The notes beneath the pieces are model-generated. The model did not search any database, was not told where the DNA came from, and saw only the letters and a program-made list of their open reading frames with translations. A program made the translations under genes and the position numbers. From Crossaster papposus (Eukaryota; Echinodermata; Asteroidea; Velatida; Solasteridae): a stretch of 64,000 nt of DNA. Positions 1 to 9,776 of this stretch are shown here, piece after piece. The first letter of the stretch is position 1, and every line of letters begins with the position of its first letter. The stretch lies in assembly GCA_037893245.1 (NCBI GenBank), contig JBAIAA010000445.1, positions 186,001 through 250,000 on the forward strand, read 5' to 3'.

Positions 1-840
1 CATTCGGCGTAAAGCTACGGAAGTTCATAATGGACATTACATATGTCTCCATTCGCAGGAAAGAATATTATCCTGTGAAATATTCACATAATTTATTTGC
101 AATCGAGGTGTATTTATTTTGGATAATAGCTTTTCATGGCAATTATCTCTCCTTCCCACGGTTATTAAAGGGTGGGAAATATGTTAAAATATAATAATCT
201 GAAATTGAAATCAGTTTGGTAACAAACAATTATTTTTTACAACTAGATGTTTCTAAAAAATAATATATAATAATAAAATTGAAAGTTTATTTCCAAATGG
301 ACCATTCCATGAAGTTGAGATACAAAGTGTGACATTTTGGTATATTTCTAGTTTCATGCCATATATCAACTAAATCATTTGACTATTTATTCCCGGTTGT
401 CTTGGACGTTGGACAGATTTGGGCAAGTCTTGTACCATTCAAACATTGGTTTCCAGAGTAATTGGATATTTAATAAAAATATGTAGGTATCACAAGTACA
501 ACGCGTCTCTTTCACATCTTTTTGTCATGTTGCAAGATGTATTGCATAAACCTCGGCTTATTATTACATGACCACAAAATGGAGCCATACATGTTTTTAT
601 AAAGTTATTGCATATCAATTACAAGGGATATGTTGAAAAATATGTTCCAACATAACACATGTTACACTAGGGTACACCATGTTCAATTGTTTATAGTGAC
701 CGATTCACTTGTATTTCAGGTAAGAGTTACATACACAAATATAATTACACAAAGATAATAAACTGAAATAAATCAAAACATCTCCCGAGAATGTCAGCAT
801 CAACACTGTATAGCAACCGCTCCAAATAACACCAGACATG
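1..840. repeat. Start of higher-order repeat unit 1 (intergenic)
   Basis: No gene is visible. This stretch is nearly identical to 47250-48110 and clearly homologous to 23770-24480; the middle copy lacks about 300 bp in the part corresponding to 510-700. It opens with a motif (GCGTAAAGCTACGGAAGTTC) that also occurs in the 5' flank of most TRIM copies, e.g. 7434, 12517, 36217 and 60567. The three copies are spaced about 23.8 and 23.5 kb apart. Confidence 0.7.
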
Positions 841-889
841 GCAATTACAATCCCAATGGTTTTTTAAAAACTAAAACCGAATATAATGG

Positions 890-1850
890 GGGCACAATTA
901 ATGAACACCATTTGGACAACGGGAGTCAAAAGGTATCCCCAATGTGATTTCTATAGATGAATAGGTCTCCACCAAAAATTTCACGAAATAGATTTTTGAA
1001 TTTTACTCAAACTTCCCACAAACTAGGGTCAGGATGTGAGTTAGGGTTGCTGTTTGGGTATGGGTATAATATAGGGTATATTTTGTTAAAATTTCAACCT
1101 AGGAATTTAATTGTGGTTGAAATAGAAGCATTTTGAAAAAGGTGCTCGACTTTCTAACCATTTTGAAAACGAGACCAAAGAGATGTTTCCACAAGGATAC
1201 ATCGTTGAGGATGGTTGTTCCCGGAATCTTAGGAATTGTTTTCAGGTATCTGAGGCATGTGTCAGGTAGCAATACACTGTTAAAATGTTGTTGGTTAAAC
1301 TTGTTTAACTTACCTCAGTTGTCCAAGTGCCCTGCTTACACAAATGTTGTCCGCTGCTTAAACAGGATTTGTGAACAACCCCGGTCGTTGTCTTTGTTTA
1401 AACAACTTTTTAAACAGTGTTTAAACAGTGTATATGGCCAATAGTCGAGTGTGTATGGCATAGGGGCAAGAGGGAGTCTCTTCTACCGTGCTGGGGTATT
1501 TGATTTGTCGTATACGAGGCACTAAGAGCTTTCACTCGTTGGAAAAAGATACAATACAATATAGACCCTATAGGCATTATACCCCAACCCAAACACTAAC
1601 CCTTACTCACATCTCAATCCGTTTTAAAGTAATTTGAGTAAAATAAAATAACACATTTTCTGAAGGATTTCTTTTGAAGACCTACTAATCTATAGAAATT
1701 ACCCTGTGGAGACCCGCCTCCCATTATCCCCATGGTGTTTAGGTTTCGACAGGGTACCAAATTTAGAAACCTCCACACCCGTGTGCGTAAACACCTTTTA
1801 TCATGGACCTCCTGTTGTCCCTCTTTTGTTTGTAGTACTTTAACGTTTTT
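890..1850. repeat. Inverted pair of a GTCTCC-rich intergenic repeat
   Basis: The segment at about 890-1240 and that at about 1555-1850 are diverged inverted copies of one family, recognisable by a TTAGGGTTAGTGTTTGGGT-like core and a GGAGACCTACTAATCTATAG-like end. They are separated by about 300 bp of TTAAACA-rich sequence that recurs at 25086-25290. Other members lie at about 12960-13340, 32750-33130, 54410-54800, 61190-61440 and 62485-62836. No coding potential is seen. Confidence 0.55.
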
Positions 1851-1859
1851 GGAAGGTCT

Positions 1860-2560
1860 TTCACCCGTTTTGTACACAAATATATAATGGCTGTGTACAC
1901 GAAACAAACATATATAGGGCAACATGCAGAATGATGCACATCATACCTGGAGAAACACAAAAGAAAAGTCATGTACAGAGTTCTGCGGGAACAACACAAG
2001 GAGGATTAGGCTGAAGGGTTAAAGGGAAAGGTCAGTGTGGGTAGGATCAAAGAAATAACTAACAAAGAAGTGTTGATAGGAGAAATGTAAAGGGGGCCTG
2101 GGGGGGGGGGGGGGGGGTTAGGACAATAGACAAGGGGAAACCCAAAAGAGTGAGAACAAATAAGAACAAACTGCTGGCAAGGATTAAATCTGAAACAGAT
2201 GGCAAATGGGAAGAAACAATAGAAGTTAATCATTTCCTAGTTGAATGTTGAGCCCATGTGGTTGAATAGTCCGAAGACGATTTATCCTAACTTTCTCCCG
2301 GCTGAGATGGACTGATTCCTTCCGATGGCCAAGCAATTCTATGCCCTGTAGAATCATATCAGAAATGCAATGGTTAGGCTGGTTGAAGTGATGACCGACG
2401 GGGTGTCTAGTTTCTTGGTGTTGACAGTCGATCGATGACCGTAGAAACGCTTTTTTAGGGCATTTTGGTCTCTCCGACATACTGAACTCCACAAAACCTG
2501 CAAGGAATTAGATATACGACATTGTTCGAGCCGAAGTTCCCAGCTTGGATACATCTCCTT
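1860..2560 (-). mobile_element. Penelope-like element remnant with GIY-YIG endonuclease end
   Basis: On the minus strand, 2461-2520 reads VVYLIPCRFCGVQYVGETKM, the start of a GIY-YIG nuclease domain of the kind carried by Penelope-like retroelements. Further on, after a stop and frame changes, it reads KKRFYGHRSTVN and PVGHHFNQPNH, and ends with an RINRLRTIQPHGLN motif. The frame breaks show it is dead. The tail to about 1860 matches the 3' parts of the copies at 19711-20600 and 45025-45930. The family call rests on motifs I recognise, not on a search. Confidence 0.6.
2100..2117. repeat. Homopolymer G tract (18 nt)
   Basis: An uninterrupted run of 18 G. It lies in the Penelope-like remnant at the place where the two plus-strand remnants carry runs of C (20141-20179 and 45459-45475), so it is a feature of the element, read here on the other strand. 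Confidence 0.9.
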
Positions 2561-2639
2561 TCATCCAGCACGGAACTTCCAAGTGCAGTTCCATATGTGT
2601 GGTTTGCTAGATCCACCTCCAGGAGTCTGACTCATTTTC

Positions 2640-2880
2640 TGGCCACTCTTCTGGTACCACACATACAATTATTGGTAACATCACTTCATCATCGATCGAC
2701 TGTCAACACCAAGAAACTTGGTGTTTCGTGTACACAGCCATTATGTCTCTGAAGAAGATTTGGTTAAGATCGAAATATTAGGCCTTCTTAACTTATTTGA
2801 TTTGTATATTTCAGGTCATTCCAGTCAGTAAGCAGTTTGCAGCAGTTTTAATCTTATTCACGAATATATAATCGTATATA
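2640..2880 (+). mobile_element. Second Penelope-like fragment, opposite orientation
   Basis: This piece repeats the CGATCGACTGTCAACACCAAG segment and the 3' region (CTGAAGAAGATTTGGTTAAG through CAGGTCATTCCAG) seen at 20465-20560 and 45775-45850. It lies in the opposite orientation to 1860-2560, so the two fragments face each other. No open frame of note. Confidence 0.5.
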
Positions 2881-3450
2881 ATCGTCAATTGTCCTCTATT
2901 ATTCCAAGTAAACTATTTGAATGCGGATACAAACTCATGCATACTACATACGTAAATAGTTATTTTGTAGTCTCTTCAGTTCAGAACTTGGTTCAACTAG
3001 CGAGCCAAAAATATAGAATTCACGAAAACAAGAGCTGTTTCGCCAAATATCGATCCTTTTTGTCGCGATGACGTCATCGGTAGTCATGTGAAGTGATGTG
3101 ATTTATTATGATTTTATTAGGTTTTTAAATCTTTAAGCTCTTGGAAGTAAATTTTCAGTAGACATCAAATTAAGTTATAAGGAACATGTTTTGTCGTCGA
3201 ATAAACTACCCCAGGGCCGATGCAGCGCGCAGCACGAGCGAGGCGCCGTATGATGTCCACATGTGCCACCGACTCAAGCAGGACCGCGTAAGTATGCTGG
3301 GAACTTAGCAGCTCCGATCAAACAATCAACGCAGCTGAATGTGCTGAAACCTAAACACAGATCAACACTCTCAATGTATAAAAATGAACGGTTCACTAAC
3401 AAAAAAAAGTAATGACATTTACTTTTCAAAGTAAAAAACAGCAAAAAGGG
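2880..3450. repeat. 3'-flank repeat block of TRIM copy 1 (type I)
   Basis: This gene-free block is shared with the DNA preceding copies 3 (about 13430-14030), 4 (25290-25760), 8 (54870-56220, with an insertion) and 9 (61480-63045, with insertions). A recognisable core is AAGCAGGACCGCG, followed by the GGGAACTTAGCAGCTCCGATC motif. It appears to be part of the duplicated unit. Confidence 0.6.
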
Positions 3451-3587
3451 AAAACCACTCTAGAAGAGTAACTGCATGACATTGTTCACTCTTTCCGGGA
3501 GCCATAAATTATGAAGACAGCTCTTTTATAGTTGTCCTTTATAAGGTTCCTCGGAAGAGTGAACATTTACTCTTTTTGAGTGGTTTT
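3451..3587. repeat. Hairpin element in 3' flank of copy 1
   Basis: The sequence folds back on itself: it begins AAAACCACTCTAGAAGAGTAA and ends TTACTCTTTTTGAGTGGTTTT. Inner arms pair TTCACTCTTTCC with GGAAGAGTGAA. Related hairpins lie at 14029-14147, 25759-25885, 56219-56349 and 63046-63172, always on the 3' side of a TRIM copy. Confidence 0.65.
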
Positions 3588-3865
3588 TACTTTTTGGGAG
3601 TTGCCTTCACTCTAAAAAACTCAATTTCACTCTACGGGAACGAGACGATCGAGTCTAGGCGGTTGCCAGCACCTCACACATCAAGGATAATAAATTCTGA
3701 GATTTTTGGCCCCCGACTCAGTGATAAATCTCGGCACGCACTTGATGGTTAGCCTAAATAATCTCCGGCCCCATCACCATTGTCAAACTGCTAAACGAAG
3801 CCAAAGACGGCGACGAAGCATGAGATTTGGAAAACGGCCTTAACTTGAAGTCGGGTAAGATGGCG

Positions 3866-3871
3866 TTTATT
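3866..3871 (-). promoter_or_regulatory. Candidate polyadenylation signal of copy 1
   Basis: AATAAA on the minus strand, about 110 nt past the stop codon of copy 1. The other copies have diverged at this point and lack the hexamer, so the signal is not conserved in the family. Confidence 0.25.
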
Positions 3872-3981
3872 GACTCCCCCAGCTCGCCTTTTCTTTCCGC
3901 CGAGGGTGTACTTGAGCATAGAGTCCATAGCAGATGTGGTTTGGCTCTGATTCAAGTAAGTAGTAGAGCCTCGTAGGCAAT

Positions 3982-5889
3982 TCACATCCGCTGCAAAATC
4001 TTGATGGAATGTCTGTCTGCAACAACCATGTCGCCAGTGGGAGTATAGGCCATTTGTATCGGATTGTACAGCTTTTCGGCTACAGTTCCTACCATTGATC
4101 CATTTGGGTCGTACTGCTGTATTTTTGCGGTTCCCCTGTCACCGAGATGAACAGCAACATTAAAGTAGCCGTGCCTGTCAAAAAAGATCCCAGTTGGACT
4201 CGCCGATTTTTTGTCCACAAGTGTATTGATACTAAACAGCTCATTGCCCTTGAGGTCTACGCAGGAGAGGGTTTTATTTTCGTAGTTAGAAATGAACAGG
4301 CGCTCCATATTATCCATCGCTAAATAAAATGTCACAGTTTCATTTGGAATGGTTGCTACTAACGAGCCATCAAGCAAATGCACAGAAACAACTTTCCTGC
4401 CAAAGTCAGCCACAGCTAGTCGTTCTCCAGCTGCGTCTAGCGCAATAGCGGTTAACTGACTTGCCTCTTTCTTAGATGGTGTGAATTCGCAAATCAACTG
4501 AAGATTGCAGTCAAAAACCTTCACTTTATTTTTGTCCGTGACAAAAAGCAGATCATCTGAGGTGATAGCAATGCCCAAAGGAGCGTCCAGCTGATGACCG
4601 CTATGAACGGCCGAAGTTTTGAAAAGTCCAGTGGAGGTAAACATCGATAGTCGATTCAGCTTTGTGTCTGTCACAGCAATGTCCCCGTTGCTGAAACATG
4701 CAACACCGCTGGCAAATTGGAATTCCCCATCACCGTTTCCTTCCTTGCCAAACTCTTCCTTCATTAGCCACTTCTCTTTGAGCAATATCTTTCCAAGATC
4801 CTCTTCACAGACGACATCTTGACATTTGACCCCAATGAACGAAAGATCCACCTTTGCCGGCTCGCACTTGAGCTCCTTCTGGAATTCCAAGTTGTGCATC
4901 ACCTTTGGTTTGAGTTCCAAGAGCTTGAAATCATCGACTTGACTCATCAAGTCGTTTACGGCCATTACGATCTGATCTGCGCGTTTTATCTGGTCACAGT
5001 TGCGCCTGAGCGCCTTTTCGTACTCGCTGTCTGTCTCCTGACCGATTTTGTTGACTTGTTCAGTGATTACCTTTGCTTTGCTTCTGATTTTTGCAATTTC
5101 TGCCTCCGCTTTTGCATAAATATCACTGCAAGCCCGAGCCAGTTTCGTTTGCAATCTAGTCCGTGCATGTCTGATGGAGTCTTCGTTTGATGCAAATTGC
5201 CCCTTGTCTTTCTGGAACCTTTTCAATATGTTCTTGACACTCTCACGGAATGATTCGATAGCATCCCCGATATCAATCAACTTATGTACCGCTGTTCGGT
5301 GCTCAGTTGCAGCACAAATGGCGCAAACCAACACATCACAAGTCTCACAGAGAACGCATATGGCCTGATCACTATGCTTTCTACATGATTTTGGTGATGT
5401 GCCAGTCTTGGTAACATCTGTTGGTGAAACCGTCGATTTGTCCAGGTCATTTACTGGAATGATGCGATGGTCTTTGGTGTACCTCAGAAATCCATGTGCC
5501 TCTTGGCATTTCTTGCAGATATTATCCTTGCAGTCAAGGCATCTTGACACAGCCTCGTTTCCTTCTTCGCAGGATTCACAAGTCGTAACAGTAGTAGTTA
5601 CTTTTCCTAATAAATGCTCTTGTTTGTTTATCTCATCGACAAGAGATATCAGAAAGAAGCTAGAAGACAGACTCTGCACTCCTTCCTCAGGAACGTTCGT
5701 CTCTCTCCTGCAGACTGGACATGCTATCTTCGCCGTCTTTCTCGTCACCATCTTACCTAGACAGTTCAGGCAAAAGCTATGAAGACAGTCTAACATCTTT
5801 GGATCCTTGAATCGAAAGTAGCAGATCGGACATTCCAGATGCCCCTGGCTAATTGTGTCCAACACGGTTCGGGCTGCAGCCTCCGCCAT
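3982..5889 (-). CDS. TRIM-NHL protein, copy 1 (RING E3 ubiquitin ligase)
   Basis: Predicted 635-residue tripartite-motif protein of the NHL class; by family a RING E3 ubiquitin ligase. A C3HC4 RING is complete at C20, C23, C35, H37, C40, C43, C57 and C60. B-box 1 spans about 104-141 and B-box 2 about 169-202 (CRKH start, HRTAVH end). Residues about 205-340 are charged and heptad-like, as expected of the coiled coil. Residues 384-635 form six NHL-type blades ending KILQRM. The start chosen is the ATG at 5889, with A at -3 and G at +4. An open frame runs further upstream but crosses a pyrimidine tract and AG and has no ATG, so it is probably intronic. No intron interrupts the coding region. Target protein and biological role are not evident from the sequence. 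Confidence 0.9.
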   Translation of the reverse strand: MAEAAARTVLDTISQGHLECPICYFRFKDPKMLDCLHSFCLNCLGKMVTRKTAKIACPVCRRETNVPEEGVQSLSSSFFLISLVDEINKQEHLLGKVTTTVTTCESCEEGNEAVSRCLDCKDNICKKCQEAHGFLRYTKDHRIIPVNDLDKSTVSPTDVTKTGTSPKSCRKHSDQAICVLCETCDVLVCAICAATEHRTAVHKLIDIGDAIESFRESVKNILKRFQKDKGQFASNEDSIRHARTRLQTKLARACSDIYAKAEAEIAKIRSKAKVITEQVNKIGQETDSEYEKALRRNCDQIKRADQIVMAVNDLMSQVDDFKLLELKPKVMHNLEFQKELKCEPAKVDLSFIGVKCQDVVCEEDLGKILLKEKWLMKEEFGKEGNGDGEFQFASGVACFSNGDIAVTDTKLNRLSMFTSTGLFKTSAVHSGHQLDAPLGIAITSDDLLFVTDKNKVKVFDCNLQLICEFTPSKKEASQLTAIALDAAGERLAVADFGRKVVSVHLLDGSLVATIPNETVTFYLAMDNMERLFISNYENKTLSCVDLKGNELFSINTLVDKKSASPTGIFFDRHGYFNVAVHLGDRGTAKIQQYDPNGSMVGTVAEKLYNPIQMAYTPTGDMVVADRHSIKILQRM

Positions 5890-5902
5890 CGTGATTATGA
5901 TT

Positions 5903-5930
5903 CTATAACGAAAACAGAACAAAAACAGTT
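5903..5930 (-). other. Putative 3' splice site of a 5'-UTR intron, copy 1
   Basis: Read on the minus strand, a T-rich tract ends in TTATAG 13 nt before the ATG. The same arrangement is conserved at copies 2, 4, 5, 7 and 8, which supports a short 5'-UTR segment in the coding exon. The donor site and first exon could not be located. Confidence 0.5.
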
Positions 5931-5991
5931 AGGAATACTCAAAGTGTGCGACATGAAGGAGTTTATGTTGGCATAGAGCTGAAACGGAGAA

Positions 5992-6150
5992 GGGTGAACA
6001 CTCATCCTACAAATATAGGGCTGTAATTGGCTCTTGTCCTGTGTCTTATTTTGTTGCCATTATCTTATCTCATCTTGTCGCCTGTAATGGTTACAAGATT
6101 ATAGACAAAATGGAACAAATAAATACAGCCCTATTGGGCTAGGTACACAC
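5992..6150. mobile_element. Hairpin element A (MITE-like), upstream of copy 1
   Basis: A ~155-bp inverted-repeat element: a left end around CCTACAAATATAGGGCTGTA pairs with a right end around ATACAGCCCTATTGGG. The inner arms, TCTTGTCGCC side and GGTTACAAGATTATAG side, also pair in part. It starts 103 bp upstream of the ATG. Copies lie at similar distance from copies 2, 4, 5, 7 and 8 and, without a gene, at 21151-21305 and 46043-46204. Confidence 0.65.
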
Positions 6151-6173
6151 TAGGTCAGACTGATGAAATTACA

Positions 6174-6920
6174 TTTGCTTTATCCTTTCCATGGTCAAAA
6201 TGACACCTTCCGAGTAAAAACAAATGACATTTTTCTCGTTCATTTAGACCGAGAAAGCGATATTTAATCGGTCGCAAAATTACCGAGAAGGAATCAATTT
6301 TTACCCGGAAATGAGGTGAGCATAGCATGTAGAAATGGCGATTGTGTATAGTTATGGGCCTTTAGTCATGACCAAATAAATTCGAGTCACAAGAGTTTTT
6401 TATCATTCCAAGGGGACTTGATCAACCTATTTGTAGGGTTACGACTGAATCTAAAATTATATTTGCTTCTATCCTTTCCATGGTCAAAATGATACTTTTT
6501 GGTCCAGAAAGTGACATTTTTTACCCAATAATGGGAGTCAACAGACTGCATTGTACATGTACATGTACATTACATTATACAACCACGGGGCGTCGGAACA
6601 TAGGCCGGGGCGTCGGATCATCAGGGGGCGTCGGAACATAGGGGCGTCAGAACATAGGGTCGTTGGAACATAGGGGTGTAACCAGCCATTACTATAGGTC
6701 ATACTAAAACAAAAACAAGTATTCACTCTGAGTCAGAGTGACAAATATTCACTCTGACTCAGAGTGAATATTTGTTTTATCGGCTTCATGGTCAAATCGA
6801 CAATTTTTCGAGTCAACAAAAATGACATTTTGCTCGGTCATTTCGATTTAGAAAGTGACATTTTAGTAATTTTGACCGCAAAAAAGTTTCCTTTTTTTCA
6901 CGGAAATTGGCAGAGCAACT
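6174..6920. repeat. Cluster of element B copies with a degenerate minisatellite
   Basis: Three copies of a 90-150-bp repeat (about 6174-6323, 6462-6544 and 6771-6920) start TTTGCTTTATCC-like and end GGTAGAGCAA-like, i.e. with short inverted ends, around a CATGGTCAAAATGACAC core and a CGAGAAAGTGACATTTT motif. Between the second and third, 6587-6680 holds about five imperfect units of a GGGGCGTCGGAACATAG-type repeat. That repeat is the short counterpart of the large minisatellites at 21538 and 46266. Confidence 0.55.
6721..6769. promoter_or_regulatory. 49-bp palindrome with two AP-1-like sites
   Basis: Two 17-bp palindromic arms (CACTCTGAGTCAGAGTG and CACTCTGACTCAGAGTG) form a larger inverted repeat. 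Each contains a consensus-like AP-1 heptamer: TGAGTCA at 6729-6735 and TGACTCA at 6755-6761. It lies about 840 bp upstream of the ATG of copy 1. Regulatory function is inference only. Confidence 0.3.
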
Positions 6921-6929
6921 TGGTTCAGA

Positions 6930-7560
6930 TTTAGGATCAGTTATTGTGTTCTACCTTGCAACAGACTAGCTAATCGTTCCTTATCTTACGAATCAGGCAT
7001 GATTTCTAATTGCTATTACATAAAAAAATACTCGATCACATTGAATCTGTGCAACATGTCATGTGTTTGTACAATGTACTCACTTTTTAAAACTGATTCT
7101 TCAGTTGGATGGGGTAGTTCAACCACATTCCGGTGCGTGTAAACACAAGAATGGCCTTCCACCAGTCCAGGTACCGCCGTTACTTTCGAGCGGCGAAAGG
7201 GGATCACCTAATATCAGAACATGTCAGAACACCCATTGACTACCGCAGCTTCCTGTGTACGTGTATTTGTGTAACAACTGCGCAGTACATGTATTTGATG
7301 AGAAGGTACAGCACAATTTACTTAATATAATGGGGGGAAACCAGTTACTATTTTTAACTCGCGCAAGTAAAGGGGCAGCGCTAATTGCTCCTTCCTTTCA
7401 GTCGACAATGTGCACACACAGTACAGGCCTTCGGCGTAAAGCTACGGAGGTTCATAATAGACATTACATATGTCTCCATTTGCAGGAAAGACTATTAATA
7501 TTATCCTTTTTTGTCACGTAAATGAGCCACAATGTCCTTGATTCAAGTTGTGAAATAAAC
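6930..7560. repeat. 5'-flank repeat block of copy 1
   Basis: No gene. The block is homologous to 22100-22560 and 46740-47350. Shared marks are TTGAATCTGTGCAACATGT, a CTTCCACC.GTCCAGGTACC segment and the GCGTAAAGCTACGG motif at about 7434. Confidence 0.55.
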
Positions 7561-9770
7561 AATAGTACAATATTACACGAATGCCTTTGTTAAAAGAAAA
7601 GTCTTAAGCTTATTCTTAAAAACCGAAAGAACCTGAACAGACTGAATCTCATGCAACTTGTACATCGTTACATTTAATGGAATACAAATTGTTGACACAA
7701 ATGTGTATGAGGCCGCCAAAAAGGTTAACAATGCCAAAAATCGTACAGATTCGCCTTGGATGCCCCAGAGTATCTGCCTTTTTAATTGATCAATGCCACC
7801 TGTGAACCACAATTGTGGACCGCCTAGCTACGAGTTGTCCCGCGTACGAGTTGACCAATCTGCATACGAGTTGACCAATCTGCATACGAGTTGACCCCGT
7901 GAATAGAGCCTGAAGCTAGCTGATGGCGCAGTTTCGGACCCCTCGAATAGGTAAATCAGCGTGTAAAAGTCGGGGTTTCTACAATTATTTCGGTACATTT
8001 ATTTCTTTAAGACAGTCCTTCTTTGAGAAGGCCTTTGTAAATTTGTTAGGGTGTAGTATCTCAAATTGATTAAACTGAAAAATCGCATTACGTTAAAGAG
8101 AAATATCGAACCAAAAATCGACCTCTCACTTACAAAAATCTTTATGTGGACTCATGGAAGTAGAAACACTTGTACAAATAGGCCACCAGCCTGCGGTCCA
8201 TAAATCCAATGATCGAGAAGAGTAATGCTCATAGCGATTCTGGCAAGGTACCCTGTATTTGTTTAGGTAAACTAATGTTCACCTGTAAAATAACAAACCA
8301 TCGCCGTATTTCAGTTTAACGGATTTTGGATGTCAAATTACAGTAATGTGAGCTGGAAAATATCATCACGATTCCATAAAGTTTTCGTGTTGTAGTGTTA
8401 ATTTATACAGATGACATAAATTTACAAAATCACTTTCTCAAAATACAACATTTTGTGTAAATATACATCAACACATACAAAGTGTTGTTACCATACCTCC
8501 AAATGGGCACTTTGGGAGACAATCCCATAGAGTCGTGCACAATCTTTATTGTAACCTAACCCGTTTTTACCTGGAGCTTTTTCCACGAAATTTCATATTT
8601 ATGCTATTTAGACCCAAATCTGTCTTCTCCGAGCAAAAATAACTCCCAAATATCGTTTTGTGGGGTAGCTAGACACTTAGGGAGACACTGAAATGTCTCC
8701 CTAAGTGCCACTGTCTCCCAAGTGAATCAAAACTATCGCTAATTTACAGATAATCTTATGCCAACAAAAATCTCATTACGCAGAAACTGATGACTATTTC
8801 GATTAAGGAAATTTGTAGTACATGTATGTTAAATTGGCTTAGTAAAAAAAATGCACGCTCTTGATCATAATGTGTTATTTATTCGAACAATTCCACTATA
8901 AATTTCAGTAATAAATTTGAAAAATTAGATCTTTCGTATTTAAATATTGAAATTATTTCTGGCAAACTGTGACTTCATCATGACATGAAAAGATCATGAA
9001 TATACATCAAAATCGTCACTTTTTTGACCTCGGCCTGTACCTCAACAACAACTACTGCATTCAAAGTTACCATACCACAATGTTCTTTTATTGTCCTAAA
9101 TTTGAGAAGCACAATTTTACCGAGATGACTTTTCTTTACTAATGTCTTGAACTATGATATCACTGAATGCAAGGACAAAATTGGTGTTTTTTCTACAAAC
9201 GAGGCGCACTATTAGCAAAACTAAATACAGTGTACCTATAATTGTAGAAGAGTGAAAACAAATCTATAAGCCTTGTGTAAAAAAAACATGCTTTGATATT
9301 TTCGGAGTTAAATTTGACTTTTTAGGATATGTTAATTGCTTTCTGGTGGCTAATTTCTTTGTTCGCTGTCTCTCACAATTGCCTTTTCTTTAGAAATATA
9401 ATAGCGATAACTGGACATAAGTCCATACACGGACATCACTAATTGTTCCCTACTTTGAGCTATCAGCCATGGATCGGAAAGCAATAACATATCCCAAAAA
9501 GTCAGATTTAGCTCAGAAAATATAAAAGCATTTGCTGGGAAAACATTTTTTCAGACAAGTCTCATAGTGTTTTTGCACTGGGTGCCAAGTGGTGTCCGTG
9601 TATGGAATTATTTTCCCAGGAACCAGCCACTTAAATTGAAGTCAGATAAAATGGCGTCTGAAATTGATTACCCCAAATTGCTTTTTCTTACTGAGAGGCC
9701 CAGAGGGGGTACTTGTGCACAAAGCCCACAGCAGATGTACTTTGGTTCAAGTAAGCAGCTGGGCCTCGAA
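7560..9770. repeat. Gene-free 3' flank of copy 2 (type II)
   Basis: AT-rich sequence with no supported gene. The part at 8290-9760 is homologous to 38910-40010, the 3' flank of copy 6 (for example CCATCGCCGTATTT and the region around ACAACATTTTGTGTAAATAT). It differs from the type I flank found at copies 1, 3, 4, 8 and 9. Three near-direct repeats of ACGAGTTGACC lie at 7845-7892. Confidence 0.5.
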
Positions 9771-9776
9771 GGCAAT

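Noticed and set aside
4819-5190. Plus-strand frames of 100-157 codons overlapping the TRIM copies (also 10512-10967, 34402-34875, 40755-41228, 57603-58076)
   Set aside because: They recur antisense to the same coiled-coil segment in each copy and have no domain; they mirror the codon use of the real genes.
5890-5922. N-terminal extension of the TRIM proteins (FCFRYRIIIT-like)
   Set aside because: No ATG in the extension, it differs between copies, and it crosses a pyrimidine tract ending in AG.
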